From contig NZ_JALPRE010000004.1 of NCBI RefSeq assembly GCF_023195925.1, forward strand, positions 1-55,510: 55,510 nucleotides of DNA, read 5' to 3'. Positions 23,525 through 31,951 of this stretch are shown in pieces (positions within the stretch are counted from its first letter, which is position 1; the number at the start of each line of letters is the position of its first letter). A program made the position numbers and the translations under genes. This DNA comes from Aquimarina acroporae (GTDB lineage Bacteria > Bacteroidota > Bacteroidia > Flavobacteriales > Flavobacteriaceae). Below the pieces are notes generated by a model. That model was not told the DNA's origin and searched no databases. It saw only the letters and a program-made list of their open reading frames with translations.

Positions 23525-26026
23525 TTATTTCTTTGGTTCCAGAATCGAGGTGATTCTTTCTACGATATCCTGTAGGTGATAACGTGTCATTCTATCTCCA
23601 GATCGCCCAATTGCATTTCGAGCATCTCTACGTAACGTATTTAATTCTGCACGAACAACTGCTCTAATATCACTTTGTGATGCATTTACATTGGTGCGGG
23701 TTGCAAATCGTCTAATATTAGCTGGGATTTTAGGTTGTTCTTTGGTCATTAAGAACTCCATTCTGTCGATATAGGCTCTCTGTATGTTACGGCGATATAC
23801 ATCAATAGTTTTTCCTGAACGAAGTTCAGACCATAACCCTCTACGTAGTTCTGTCATCATGTCTAAAAGGCTATATGCTTCTGACCCGTTTAAAGCTTCA
23901 TTTTCGATAAGACGTGCCATGCGACCATGTTCTAGTAATCTATTTAGAGTTCTAGATTGAATGTTTCTTATACGTTCTACACTGCCGGCAGATTCTACTT
24001 TATCAAAAATATTTTTGTCTAGTAACCATGAAGGTGTGCCAAATAATTGATCATGTAAAAACTGCATAGCTCTTTTTTGGTTTGTTTTACTCACGTGAGT
24101 ATAAACAGCCCCATCTTGATCATAGGTTTTGAAATATTCATATACGCCTCCAATGTTTGAACTTACATGTCCCATATATCGGTTAAATTGCCCCAATACC
24201 TGTCCGTACATGGTTTCCAGGTCATCATAGTTTTTACCGTCTTCTGCGGTCCATTTCATAAGATTAGGTACAATGCGCTGTAAATTTTTAATTCCGTAGT
24301 TACTGGCGTTTACTGCATCATCACCCAAGTCTTCGGTTTGTGAGCTAGGGTCAATAACACCAAATTGTTGCCTTCCAAATCGATACATAGGATCGTCCTG
24401 GTGTTTCAGAATCCATTGGTCCAATGTTGCTTTTTCATTTTCGGCACTTTTATCTAAAATAGGTTGATATCCCCAACGAATAGCATGTTTGTCATAGATC
24501 CCGATATTGGGCATTAACGCAACATCGCCATCACCAGGTTGTGCTACATAATTAAATCGGGCATAATCCATAATAGAAGGAGCGGTACCATATTTTTTGG
24601 TAAATTCAGGGTCTCTTAACGATTCTACAGGGTAGGCAACACTACTTCCCATGTTGTGTGGTAACCCCAGTGTGTGCCCGACTTCGTGAGCAGAAACAAA
24701 TCGTATTAATTCTCCCATTACTTCATCTTTGAAAGCTACACTTTGAGCTTCAGGGTTTATTGCTGCTGTTTGCACAAAAAACCAATTGCGAAGTAGGGTC
24801 ATTACATTGTGGTACCAATTGATATCACTTTCTAATATCTCTCCTGATCTAGGATCACTAACGTGTGGCCCATTAGCATTTGGGATCGGTGAAGCAAGAT
24901 AGCGTACCACAGAATATCGCACATCTTCTGGGCTCCAATCTGGATCTTCTTCAACCGTTGGAGGATCTTTGGCAATAATAGCATTTTTGAAACCTGCTTC
25001 TTCAAATGCTACCTGCCAGTCTTCGATACCCTGTTTGATGTATTTTCGCCATTTTTTTGGTGTCGCACGATCTATATAATAGACGATCTGCTTTTTGGGT
25101 ACTACAAGCTCTCCTCTTTTGAATTTTTCTATATCTTCATCCTTAACCTCAAGTCTCCATCGATCGAGGTAACGTATGGTTTTACTTTCTTGCGCTTCTA
25201 AACCATAATCTACTTGTCCGCGCGCAAACCACCCAACACGTTGGTCGAAGTAACGACGCTTCATAGGAGTTTTTGGTAGTAAAATCATAGAGTTGCTCAT
25301 TTCTAAAGAAATAGAGCCAGTACTAGAATTAGAAGGTGGTTCAGAAGCATTATAAGTTTTTACATGGCGAGCCTCAATATTAAGAGGGTAACTTCTTATG
25401 GTATCTATATAAGATCTATTGGCATCTAGTTTTGATATTTTGTACTGTTTTCTTCTTCTCCCAGGAAAACCAAATGCCTGAACATCTTTTTTGAACAGTT
25501 CGGTAACATCTACTACTGTTGCGTTATTTATAGAATCTTTTCGAAAAGCTTTAATAGGAAAAGCATAGAGTACCGGTTCAAAGTTCGAATTTACCACAGC
25601 TTCATGAATAGGTAAAGAATCTGCTGCAAACACTTGATGTGAAACTACTCTTAGCAATATTTGCTTGTTTTTGCGTTGCCAACGTAGCACCTGGGTGTTT
25701 TGTTTTCCCCCGCCAAAACCAATACCAGATGCCGTTTTGGCAATACGAGTTACCATAAGCATTTCTCGATTTAATAACGAATCGGGGATTTCGTAATAGT
25801 ATTTGTCTTTTAATACATGTACATCGAATAACCCCTTATCGGTTTTGGCTTCTTTGGTTATAACTTCGTTATACGGTAGAATTGCACCTTTTTTGTCACC
25901 ATTTTTTTTGGGTTGTTCTGTTGTTTTCTTTTTTCCCTTTTTTCTTTTTTTAGATTGAAAAGCATAACCATCTGTTGTGGTTATTGCTACTGCTAGCATA
26001 AGCAGCCAGAGTATATTTCTTAGCAT
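23525..26026 (-). CDS. Zinc-dependent metalloprotease (DUF5117/DUF5118 type)
   Basis: An 833-residue secreted protease. A signal peptide ends near residue 22, followed by a lysine-rich linker (about 26-46). It follows the Bacteroidota DUF5118-DUF5117-DUF4953 layout: an N-terminal beta-rich region (about 50-310), then RATPKKWRKYIKQGIEDWQ, a catalytic zinc motif HEVGHTLGLPH at 447-457 and the following IMDYARFNYVAQPGDG turn. The remaining 350 residues are helical with TYDQDGAVYTHV and similar. Family members are large extracytoplasmic proteases; substrates are unknown. No T9SS tail is seen, so it may stay in the periplasm or at the membrane. Its terminator follows. Confidence 0.88.
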   Translation of the reverse strand: MLRNILWLLMLAVAITTTDGYAFQSKKRKKGKKKTTEQPKKNGDKKGAILPYNEVITKEAKTDKGLFDVHVLKDKYYYEIPDSLLNREMLMVTRIAKTASGIGFGGGKQNTQVLRWQRKNKQILLRVVSHQVFAADSLPIHEAVVNSNFEPVLYAFPIKAFRKDSINNATVVDVTELFKKDVQAFGFPGRRRKQYKISKLDANRSYIDTIRSYPLNIEARHVKTYNASEPPSNSSTGSISLEMSNSMILLPKTPMKRRYFDQRVGWFARGQVDYGLEAQESKTIRYLDRWRLEVKDEDIEKFKRGELVVPKKQIVYYIDRATPKKWRKYIKQGIEDWQVAFEEAGFKNAIIAKDPPTVEEDPDWSPEDVRYSVVRYLASPIPNANGPHVSDPRSGEILESDINWYHNVMTLLRNWFFVQTAAINPEAQSVAFKDEVMGELIRFVSAHEVGHTLGLPHNMGSSVAYPVESLRDPEFTKKYGTAPSIMDYARFNYVAQPGDGDVALMPNIGIYDKHAIRWGYQPILDKSAENEKATLDQWILKHQDDPMYRFGRQQFGVIDPSSQTEDLGDDAVNASNYGIKNLQRIVPNLMKWTAEDGKNYDDLETMYGQVLGQFNRYMGHVSSNIGGVYEYFKTYDQDGAVYTHVSKTNQKRAMQFLHDQLFGTPSWLLDKNIFDKVESAGSVERIRNIQSRTLNRLLEHGRMARLIENEALNGSEAYSLLDMMTELRRGLWSELRSGKTIDVYRRNIQRAYIDRMEFLMTKEQPKIPANIRRFATRTNVNASQSDIRAVVRAELNTLRRDARNAIGRSGDRMTRYHLQDIVERITSILEPKK

Positions 26027-26132
26027 AAAATGAGTTTTTTGATCGGCGGAAGGTACTAAAATTGCATAAGCGCTTATGTGAAAGTATGGTTAAAGCCGTA
26101 AATTAGGGTGTTAATGTTTAGAAACCCCTTTT

Positions 26133-26387
26133 TTATCTAAGAGGATAGTAGTACTTGAAGTATAAAAAAGCGAAGAAGGCTAACATAAGCAGTATCTTTG
26201 CAAGATTTCCAATAATCGCATTTTTTTTAAGTTGAGCAGGATTATAAAACGTATTAAACTTCTTTCTACCCAAATGCCAGAAATATCGAATAATGGCACC
26301 AAACCATTCTGATGAATTTAATTCATTATCGGCTGCGGTTTGCCAATATATTCTTTCTTGTTCTTCTTTTTTACTCTCCTTACCCAT
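26133..26387 (-). CDS. Small protein with one C-terminal membrane helix
   Basis: An 84-residue protein: a charged N-terminal segment (MGKESKKEEQERIYWQT), a tryptophan-containing middle (WFGAIIRYFWHLGRKKFNTF) and a hydrophobic segment at about 61-78. No signal peptide or motif is recognised. It lies between the zinc protease and the repeat protein, both on the minus strand, with 106 and 52 base gaps. A tail-anchored membrane protein is the most that can be said. Confidence 0.45.
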   Translation of the reverse strand: MGKESKKEEQERIYWQTAADNELNSSEWFGAIIRYFWHLGRKKFNTFYNPAQLKKNAIIGNLAKILLMLAFFAFLYFKYYYPLR

Positions 26388-26439
26388 AACTTTGTTTACT
26401 TATTTGACACACTACAGTAATTTTTGTTACAAGTACCTG

Positions 26440-27927
26440 TTAATTGGAGTGTATCAAATCAAGGGTTGTAGTATAGAGATCGGTCTTGTATACTTTGGAT
26501 TTTAACCAGGCATAAAAACTCATTTCAAAAATATCTTCCTGTTCTTTTGGCGGAATGGTTAATGTGTTTTCTACTTTAGTTTGAAAAGACCTTGCGGTAA
26601 TAATTTCTGGTTTACGATAATACTCAAGGGTAAGTTTTAGGAACTCAAGCGCTCTACGTTCACCTTGTTCTTTTAGATAGGGTCCATATTTTTTTCTAAA
26701 ACTATTTACTCTAGATTCTACCAAATCTATATGATCTAGTTCTATATGTAGTAAAACCTCTACGAGATTTTTTTTAAGTACCCAGAGTATTCCTGCCTTT
26801 TCAGTATACCATTGATCACTATGATATAATTTATTAAAAATACCTAAAGCCTCTTTATAGCGCTGCTGTTGGAAATAGAATACAATTAGACTTAATTTAA
26901 GATCCAAAACATAGGTGATTTGTTCTTTATGACTGGTATCATCGAATTTCTCAATAAGTGTTATTGCTTTTTCTGCATTCCCGGTATAGTTAAAATTTAA
27001 CGTAAGTAGTAAAGTGAATTGGGGGAAGAACCTTTTGTAATATTTGTTTTGGTGTTTGTGCATCTGTTTTTCCATTAGCGATAGATAATGTAAAGATGTA
27101 TCAAACTCTTTATTCCTGAAATAGGCATTTGCTACATAATATAAAATCTGAATATGGTAGAACAAATGTTTGTCTACCAATTCTTCTTTGGTGTCTATTT
27201 GCGTATAGGTTTCTTCGACAAATGGGAGAATGGTAAAATAATCTCTGGTGATATGTGCTGCTTTATTGCTTATTTCGAGAATCTTAAAAAGCGACCTAAA
27301 AGTAAGGTCATGGGTAATCGAAATCCCGAATTGAGAGAGTGTTTTTCGAATTACTTCGGTGAAGTCTCGATCTGGTTTAAAGAGCTCATTATGTATAGTG
27401 GCATAGAATAGATTTAAATTTTCTTCCTGCTGGAGAGCGGTTTTGTTATTTTTAAAATCAACAATAACATGTTTCAATTCTACAGTTGTATTTACATGTG
27501 CATATTGAATTTTTGTATAATAAATTTCATTAAGAATGCTGTAAAGATCAAATCGTTTTGCTTTTTGTTCTGCCTTCTGAAGCGTTTTGAAACCAATCTT
27601 GTATTGTTTTTGCTCGAAGAAAATTCTACTGGCCAGTAAAAGTTTGAGAATTTCCATTTCCTCAGAGGTTTCTCCTTCAAAACTTTTAGAAGCCACAAAG
27701 TCAATTAAACTATCATGTAATCTTTTACTTAATGCATGAAATGCATTTTTAGAAGGTTTTCCATAGATTTTCACATCTGGCTCTTCTGGAAATTCAGCAG
27801 TATCCAAAAGCTTAAATAACGTAATATTTTTTGAATCGTTTCTTTTGTTTTTTTGTTTTAGTAAAGCAACAAAACTGCGTTTATCATCGGGTGATAATGT
27901 TTGTATAATTGAAGAAATAACACTCAT
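26440..27927 (-). CDS. Alpha-solenoid (TPR-like) cytosolic protein of unknown function
   Basis: A 495-residue soluble protein with no signal peptide, made almost entirely of helices in pairs. Stretches such as IFFEQKQYKIGFKTLQKAEQKA, NAYFRNKEFDTSLHYLSLMEKQ and YFQQQRYKEALGIFNKLYHSD (shown in short here) follow the TPR spacing of W/Y-x-x-A/G-x-x-x-Y/F-x-x-A. It begins MSVISSIIQTLSPDDKRSF, with no recognisable domain before the repeats. Such proteins are usually scaffolds. It is transcribed away from the YiaA-like gene, 160 bases apart, from a shared AT-rich intergenic region. No partner is evident. Confidence 0.6.
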   Translation of the reverse strand: MSVISSIIQTLSPDDKRSFVALLKQKNKRNDSKNITLFKLLDTAEFPEEPDVKIYGKPSKNAFHALSKRLHDSLIDFVASKSFEGETSEEMEILKLLLASRIFFEQKQYKIGFKTLQKAEQKAKRFDLYSILNEIYYTKIQYAHVNTTVELKHVIVDFKNNKTALQQEENLNLFYATIHNELFKPDRDFTEVIRKTLSQFGISITHDLTFRSLFKILEISNKAAHITRDYFTILPFVEETYTQIDTKEELVDKHLFYHIQILYYVANAYFRNKEFDTSLHYLSLMEKQMHKHQNKYYKRFFPQFTLLLTLNFNYTGNAEKAITLIEKFDDTSHKEQITYVLDLKLSLIVFYFQQQRYKEALGIFNKLYHSDQWYTEKAGILWVLKKNLVEVLLHIELDHIDLVESRVNSFRKKYGPYLKEQGERRALEFLKLTLEYYRKPEIITARSFQTKVENTLTIPPKEQEDIFEMSFYAWLKSKVYKTDLYTTTLDLIHSN

Positions 27928-28087
27928 TATGTCGTAAGTAATTTTATTGCTAATATACTATGAATATTGATATGTTTTAATATTTATATAAATTATATCG
28001 TAAGTTTTTTGTAAAAATTGAATTTTAAACTCTCTCCATTCTTTCCACATTTGTACCGTTTAACTAAATCATCAAAAACAAATTATT

Positions 28088-28561
28088 ATGGAGTATAAAT
28101 TTAGCAACGACGTATCTGAAGATACAGTTCAGGAAAAATTAGAAACAAGAGAAACGAAGGTATATGATCAAAAGCCTACACCGGCTTTTATTTCTGCATC
28201 ATGGTCGGCATTATTTATAGGTATGATATCCTATTGTATTGGTCTATGGAATGCAGATATGCTATTAAACGAGAAAGGATACTATTTTACAATTCTGTTA
28301 TTTGGGTTGTTCTCTGCAGTATCTGTTCAAAAAAGTGTTAGGGATCGATTAGAGGGCATCCCGGTAACCGAAATTTATTATGGAATCAGTTGGTTTACAA
28401 CACTTACTTCTATTCTGTTATTAATCATAGGGCTTTGGAACGCCGATTTAGAATTAAGTGAGAAAGGGTTTTACGGGATGTCCTTTACACTAAGTTTATT
28501 TGCTGCCATTGCCGTGCAGAAAAACACTAGGGATAAAAAGTTTATTGAAAATAACGGATAG
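28088..28561 (+). CDS. YiaA/YiaB-like two-helix-domain membrane protein
   Basis: A 157-residue inner-membrane protein with four helices in two repeated pairs. Each pair has the YiaAB signature: [20 protein letters not shown] then [20 protein letters not shown], and [20 protein letters not shown] then [20 protein letters not shown]. The duplicated GLWNAD and VQKxxRD positions are diagnostic. The E. coli relatives YiaA and YiaB have no firm function. The first 45 residues are hydrophilic and unlike the family. A strong terminator lies 81 bases beyond the stop, so the next gene has its own start or depends on read-through. Confidence 0.85.
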   Translation: MEYKFSNDVSEDTVQEKLETRETKVYDQKPTPAFISASWSALFIGMISYCIGLWNADMLLNEKGYYFTILLFGLFSAVSVQKSVRDRLEGIPVTEIYYGISWFTTLTSILLLIIGLWNADLELSEKGFYGMSFTLSLFAAIAVQKNTRDKKFIENNG

Positions 28562-28641
28562 TTGTCGAAAGAAGGAGCTGCGCTTATTTCATAGGTTATG
28601 AAGTAAGATTGGGGGAAGGAGCTCCTTGTTTTGATGATTTG

Positions 28642-28671
28642 AAAGACAGCTGCGTTGCAGCAGCTGTCTTT
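28642..28671 (+). terminator. Intrinsic terminator after the YiaA-like gene
   Basis: A perfect 12-bp stem (AAAGACAGCTGC with GCAGCTGTCTTT) and a 6-base loop, followed by TT and AATTAATTTT. It lies in the 143-base gap before the DUF2157 gene. The same gap contains AAGGAGCTCCTT (28616-28627), a 12-bp palindrome. Confidence 0.85.
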
Positions 28672-28704
28672 TTAATTAATTTTATAACTAAACAATTGTA
28701 TATC

Positions 28705-30006
28705 ATGGGTTCAAAATTTAATAAAGAGCTTAAAACTCTAGTGAGTGATAAAGTCATTTCACCAGAGTTGGCTGATAAAATAGAACAATATTATGCAACA
28801 AAAGATGTAGGAAAACCAAATAAATTATTTGCGATTTTTGGAGTTTTCGGTGCATTGCTCATTGGGTCAGGCATTATCTTGATGCTAGCTCATAATTGGG
28901 ATGATTTTTCGCGATTGACAAAGACTATCCTTGCTTTTGTGCCTTTAGTTTTAGGACAAATACTCGTTGGTTTTTCTATTCTTAAAGAAAAGAGTGCTAC
29001 CTGGAAAGAGGCTTCTGGGACATTTTTGTTTTTTGCTGTTGGGGCTTGTATCGCTCTGGTTAGTCAGATTTATAACATCCCGGGGGAGTTAGATTCTTAT
29101 CTTCTTACCTGGATTATACTTTGCTTGCCATTAATCTACCTGTTACGCTCTCATGCGGTTGCCTTATTGGTAGTGATATGGAGTACATATTATGCCGTGC
29201 TAGTAGGGTTGTGGAGCTATCGAAGTTCAGAAATACCTTGGTTATATCTTGTGTTCTTTGTGTCGATAATCCCATATTATGGGCAACTTTTGAAACAAAA
29301 AATAAACAGTAATGCAGTTACTATTTTTAACTGGATTTTGCCAGGTAGTTTTGTCATTGCCCTAGGAGGTTTTGTAGGTAACCATGGTAACTTAGGCTTC
29401 GTGTCTTATATAGCCTTGTTTGGATTGTTTTATAATATAGGTAGATTAGATATTTTTAAACCCTTAAGAACACTAAGAAATGGCTATCTGATCATAGGGT
29501 CATTGGGAACCGTAATCTCTTTACTCTTTTTCACGTTTAGATGGATATGGGATGAATTTCCGAGTACTTTTGGGTTGCATATGCAAGAGCTATATGTTTT
29601 GACAGCACTGCTTATTATAGCACTTATAGTTGTGGGATATACGGTCTTTAAAAAAGGAATTCGCCAGATCAATCTTTTTCAAGTAGCATTCTTAATATTT
29701 TCGATGGTGTATTTTTTCCTTCCTGGAATAGACGTTCTCCCTATAGTACTAATGAATATTCTAGTCTTCGCACTGGGCATGTCTGCCATTAAAATAGGTG
29801 CCGATAAATTTAATTTCGGTATACTCAATTATGGGTTATTAATTATCTCGATTCTTATTATCTGTAGGTTTTTTGATACAGGAATGAGTTTTGTGTTACG
29901 TGGAGTATTATTTGTGCTCGTAGGGGTTGGATTCTTTGTAACCAATTATGTGATGCTCAAAAAGCAGCAAAGAATAAAGAAACAATTAAAAGATTTACAG
30001 TTATAG
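28705..30006 (+). CDS. DUF2157 membrane protein
   Basis: A 433-residue protein. The N-terminal soluble part (about 1-45, FNKELKTLVSDKVISPELADKI) and the first helices (FAIFGVFGALLIGSGIILMLAHNWDDF) are typical of DUF2157, where a small soluble lid precedes many transmembrane helices, here roughly 12. Members have no established activity but often adjoin a GDYXXLXY protein, exactly as here. The ATG at 28705-28707 is used; the longer frame would start inside the terminator region. The GDYXXLXY gene follows 109 bases on. Confidence 0.82.
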   Translation: MGSKFNKELKTLVSDKVISPELADKIEQYYATKDVGKPNKLFAIFGVFGALLIGSGIILMLAHNWDDFSRLTKTILAFVPLVLGQILVGFSILKEKSATWKEASGTFLFFAVGACIALVSQIYNIPGELDSYLLTWIILCLPLIYLLRSHAVALLVVIWSTYYAVLVGLWSYRSSEIPWLYLVFFVSIIPYYGQLLKQKINSNAVTIFNWILPGSFVIALGGFVGNHGNLGFVSYIALFGLFYNIGRLDIFKPLRTLRNGYLIIGSLGTVISLLFFTFRWIWDEFPSTFGLHMQELYVLTALLIIALIVVGYTVFKKGIRQINLFQVAFLIFSMVYFFLPGIDVLPIVLMNILVFALGMSAIKIGADKFNFGILNYGLLIISILIICRFFDTGMSFVLRGVLFVLVGVGFFVTNYVMLKKQQRIKKQLKDLQL

Positions 30007-30115
30007 AATAGATATCATCACCTCTAATCTTTGAATGGTTTCATCGATTAGATCTTGATATGAATTCTCGAGAAGAAGTTGATACTTCTAGTTCATAAAT
30101 AAAAAGTAAAAACAC

Positions 30116-30679
30116 ATGAAAGTAGTTCATTTTTTTATAGGATTTATGCTGTTAGCCCTTGTACAGGTTTTCATTCCTTCACAAATGATTTGGCAGCAAG
30201 AAGATATTTTAGAGTCTGGAACATTATATAAATTTAAAACCATGCCGATCGATCCTAACGATCCTTTTAGAGGAAAGTATATTACCCTTAACTATGAGGA
30301 AAACTCTATAAAGATTGCCGATACGAGTTATCGATATGGAGATAAGATTCTAATTTATCTTGATAAAGATCGCCAAGGGTTTGCCAAAGTAACAAGTATC
30401 ACTAAAGAGTTATCTGAAGCGAAAGGAGAGTATGTGCGGGGAGAAGTAACAGGTAATTACAACGGAGTGATAAATTTTGAATTGCCTTTTAATAGGTTTT
30501 ATATGGAAGAAAGTAAAGCCTATGATGCAGAAAAAGCATATCGAACCGTAAATAGGGATAGTTTAGTGCAAAATGTATATGCCGAAGTTTATGTGAAAGA
30601 AGGGGAATCGGTATTGCGCAATGTTATTATTGAAGGTGTCCCTATACAAGAATATGTAAAAAAAGAAAATTCGAATTAA
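30116..30679 (+). CDS. GDYXXLXY family protein
   Basis: A 187-residue protein anchored by one N-terminal helix (about residues 4-22) with the rest outside the cytoplasm. It has the family signature: LYKFKTMPIDPNDPFRGKYI, where GKYITLNY stands for GDYxxLxY, then DKILIYLDKDRQGFAKV near 75-92 and the FELPFNRFYMEE segment near 123-134. In many bacteria this protein is encoded next to a DUF2157 membrane protein; the pair may form one membrane unit whose function is unknown. Start ATG at 30116. Confidence 0.85.
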   Translation: MKVVHFFIGFMLLALVQVFIPSQMIWQQEDILESGTLYKFKTMPIDPNDPFRGKYITLNYEENSIKIADTSYRYGDKILIYLDKDRQGFAKVTSITKELSEAKGEYVRGEVTGNYNGVINFELPFNRFYMEESKAYDAEKAYRTVNRDSLVQNVYAEVYVKEGESVLRNVIIEGVPIQEYVKKENSN

Positions 30680-30731
30680 ACCTTATTAGAAAATCTCAGT
30701 CTTAGTTATAGAAAACTAAAAAACTAAGGAT

Positions 30732-31076
30732 ATGAAGATGATTTTAAAAATAATGTTGCCTCTTTTACTAGTTACATCTTTGAGTACTTCGTGCGCAACA
30801 ACTGTAAGAGTTCGTCCAGCAGAATCAGTTGTGGTTACAAAACTACATCGACCAACTGTAATAGTACATAGAAATGTTAGGTATTATAGAAGTAATGGAG
30901 TTTGGTATGTAAAGCAAAATAGAAGGTATAGAGCAGTTTCAGCTCCAGCAGGGGTACGTGTGACAACATTACCTAGAGGGTATAGAGTTGTAAAGGTAAG
31001 AGGAGTGAAGTATTATAAATATAACGGAGTGTATTATAAAAGATCTGGAAGAAATTATATCGTGGTTAGCGTATAA
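30732..31076 (+). CDS. Small YYxxNGxxY-repeat lipoprotein (DUF6515-like)
   Basis: A 114-residue lipoprotein: leader ending at lipobox STSC, Cys near residue 21. The mature part is rich in Arg, Val and Tyr and has two copies of a short unit, RYYRSNGVWYVKQNRRY and KYYKYNGVYYKRSGRNYI, each followed by a valine-rich stretch. This resembles small DUF6515-like flavobacterial proteins. No enzyme signature. Its last codons (CGTGGTTAGC) are repeated in the terminator that follows. Confidence 0.65.
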   Translation: MKMILKIMLPLLLVTSLSTSCATTVRVRPAESVVVTKLHRPTVIVHRNVRYYRSNGVWYVKQNRRYRAVSAPAGVRVTTLPRGYRVVKVRGVKYYKYNGVYYKRSGRNYIVVSV

Positions 31077-31136
31077 TTGCTTGTTGAGTTGATTAGTTAG
31101 TTTGTGAATAATGATGATTCGTGGTTAGCATGTAAT
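31061..31136 (+). repeat. Direct repeat linking the gene end and its terminator
   Basis: CGTGGTTAGCGTATAAT at 31061-31077, over the end of the lipoprotein gene, recurs as CGTGGTTAGCATGTAAT at 31120-31136 in the terminator, with two mismatches in 17 bases. The second copy supplies the left stem arm and loop. Confidence 0.7.
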
Positions 31137-31149
31137 CTAACCACGAATC
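31116..31149 (+). terminator. Terminator after the small lipoprotein gene
   Basis: A perfect 13-bp stem (GATTCGTGGTTAG with CTAACCACGAATC) and an 8-base loop, followed by TTCTTATTTTTTTT on the plus strand. The facing SPOR gene ends at 31162, so it may act weakly in the other direction too. Confidence 0.85.
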
Positions 31150-31161
31150 TTCTTATTTTTT

Positions 31162-31773
31162 TTACCACGCTTCTTCGATCTTTATACGTCTTCCGTTTTG
31201 ATACGAACCTATAAATGCATTTCTAAACCCTAATCGCACCAATTCTCTTCTAAATTTTTTGGCTTCGTTCAAAGTTTCAAAATTTCCGAGGGCATATTTA
31301 TTATAACCTTCACTTTTAATTTCTTTGAAGTTTACAAAGTTTTCAGAATATAGTGATAAGTTTTTTTCTTCAAAAGCTCCTATTTGTACTGCATAGACTA
31401 CTTGATCATTAATAGAACCATTACTTTGATTACCTTGAGCATCATTGGCATTCAATTCTTGATTCATAGATAATTCTTTGGCGTTTTCTTCTAATTCAGT
31501 GATTCTTCCCTGTAGCGCATTTACTTCTTCTTTATGTTTTTTTTGAGTGACCATATTATCAGGGGTATTAAAATTCATAAAGTAAATGGTACCCGCTACA
31601 CCAAGAAGGGCTATGATTCCCAGTATAATAGTTGCTATTTTAAATTTTCGTGAGTTCTCTTTCTCATCTTTTACAGCTTTATCTCGAATATAATCTGCTG
31701 TGCGTTTAGATTCTTCAGCTTTTTCTATTTGATCCTTAAAGCTTTGTAGTTCTTCGTCTGTGATAAAAGGCAT
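31162..31773 (-). CDS. SPOR-domain membrane protein
   Basis: A 203-residue protein with a cytosolic coiled-coil-prone start (LQSFKDQIEKAEESKRTADY), one membrane helix (about 48-68), a second coiled coil (about 78-110) and a C-terminal SPOR-like domain (VVYAVQIGAFEEKNLSLYS, then YALGNFETLNEAKKFRREL and GFRNAFIGSYQNGRRI). SPOR domains bind peptidoglycan lacking stem peptides, often at the division site. The bitopic layout matches FtsN-type and other divisome-associated proteins, but no division gene is nearby. ATG at 31771-31773. Confidence 0.82.
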   Translation of the reverse strand: MPFITDEELQSFKDQIEKAEESKRTADYIRDKAVKDEKENSRKFKIATIILGIIALLGVAGTIYFMNFNTPDNMVTQKKHKEEVNALQGRITELEENAKELSMNQELNANDAQGNQSNGSINDQVVYAVQIGAFEEKNLSLYSENFVNFKEIKSEGYNKYALGNFETLNEAKKFRRELVRLGFRNAFIGSYQNGRRIKIEEAW

Positions 31774-31951
31774 GGTAGTTAGATTTTAAAACACTCAAAT
31801 ATAGGAGATTCTGCCAAAACTTCAATAAAACAACATTTTTTTGACCTTACAATAAGGTAATCTAAAGGCAATAACACTTAAGGTTTATTTAATTGAGACG
31901 TAACCTTAACCTATCAATCCAAAAATACCTTTACCAGGTAAAAAAATAGAA

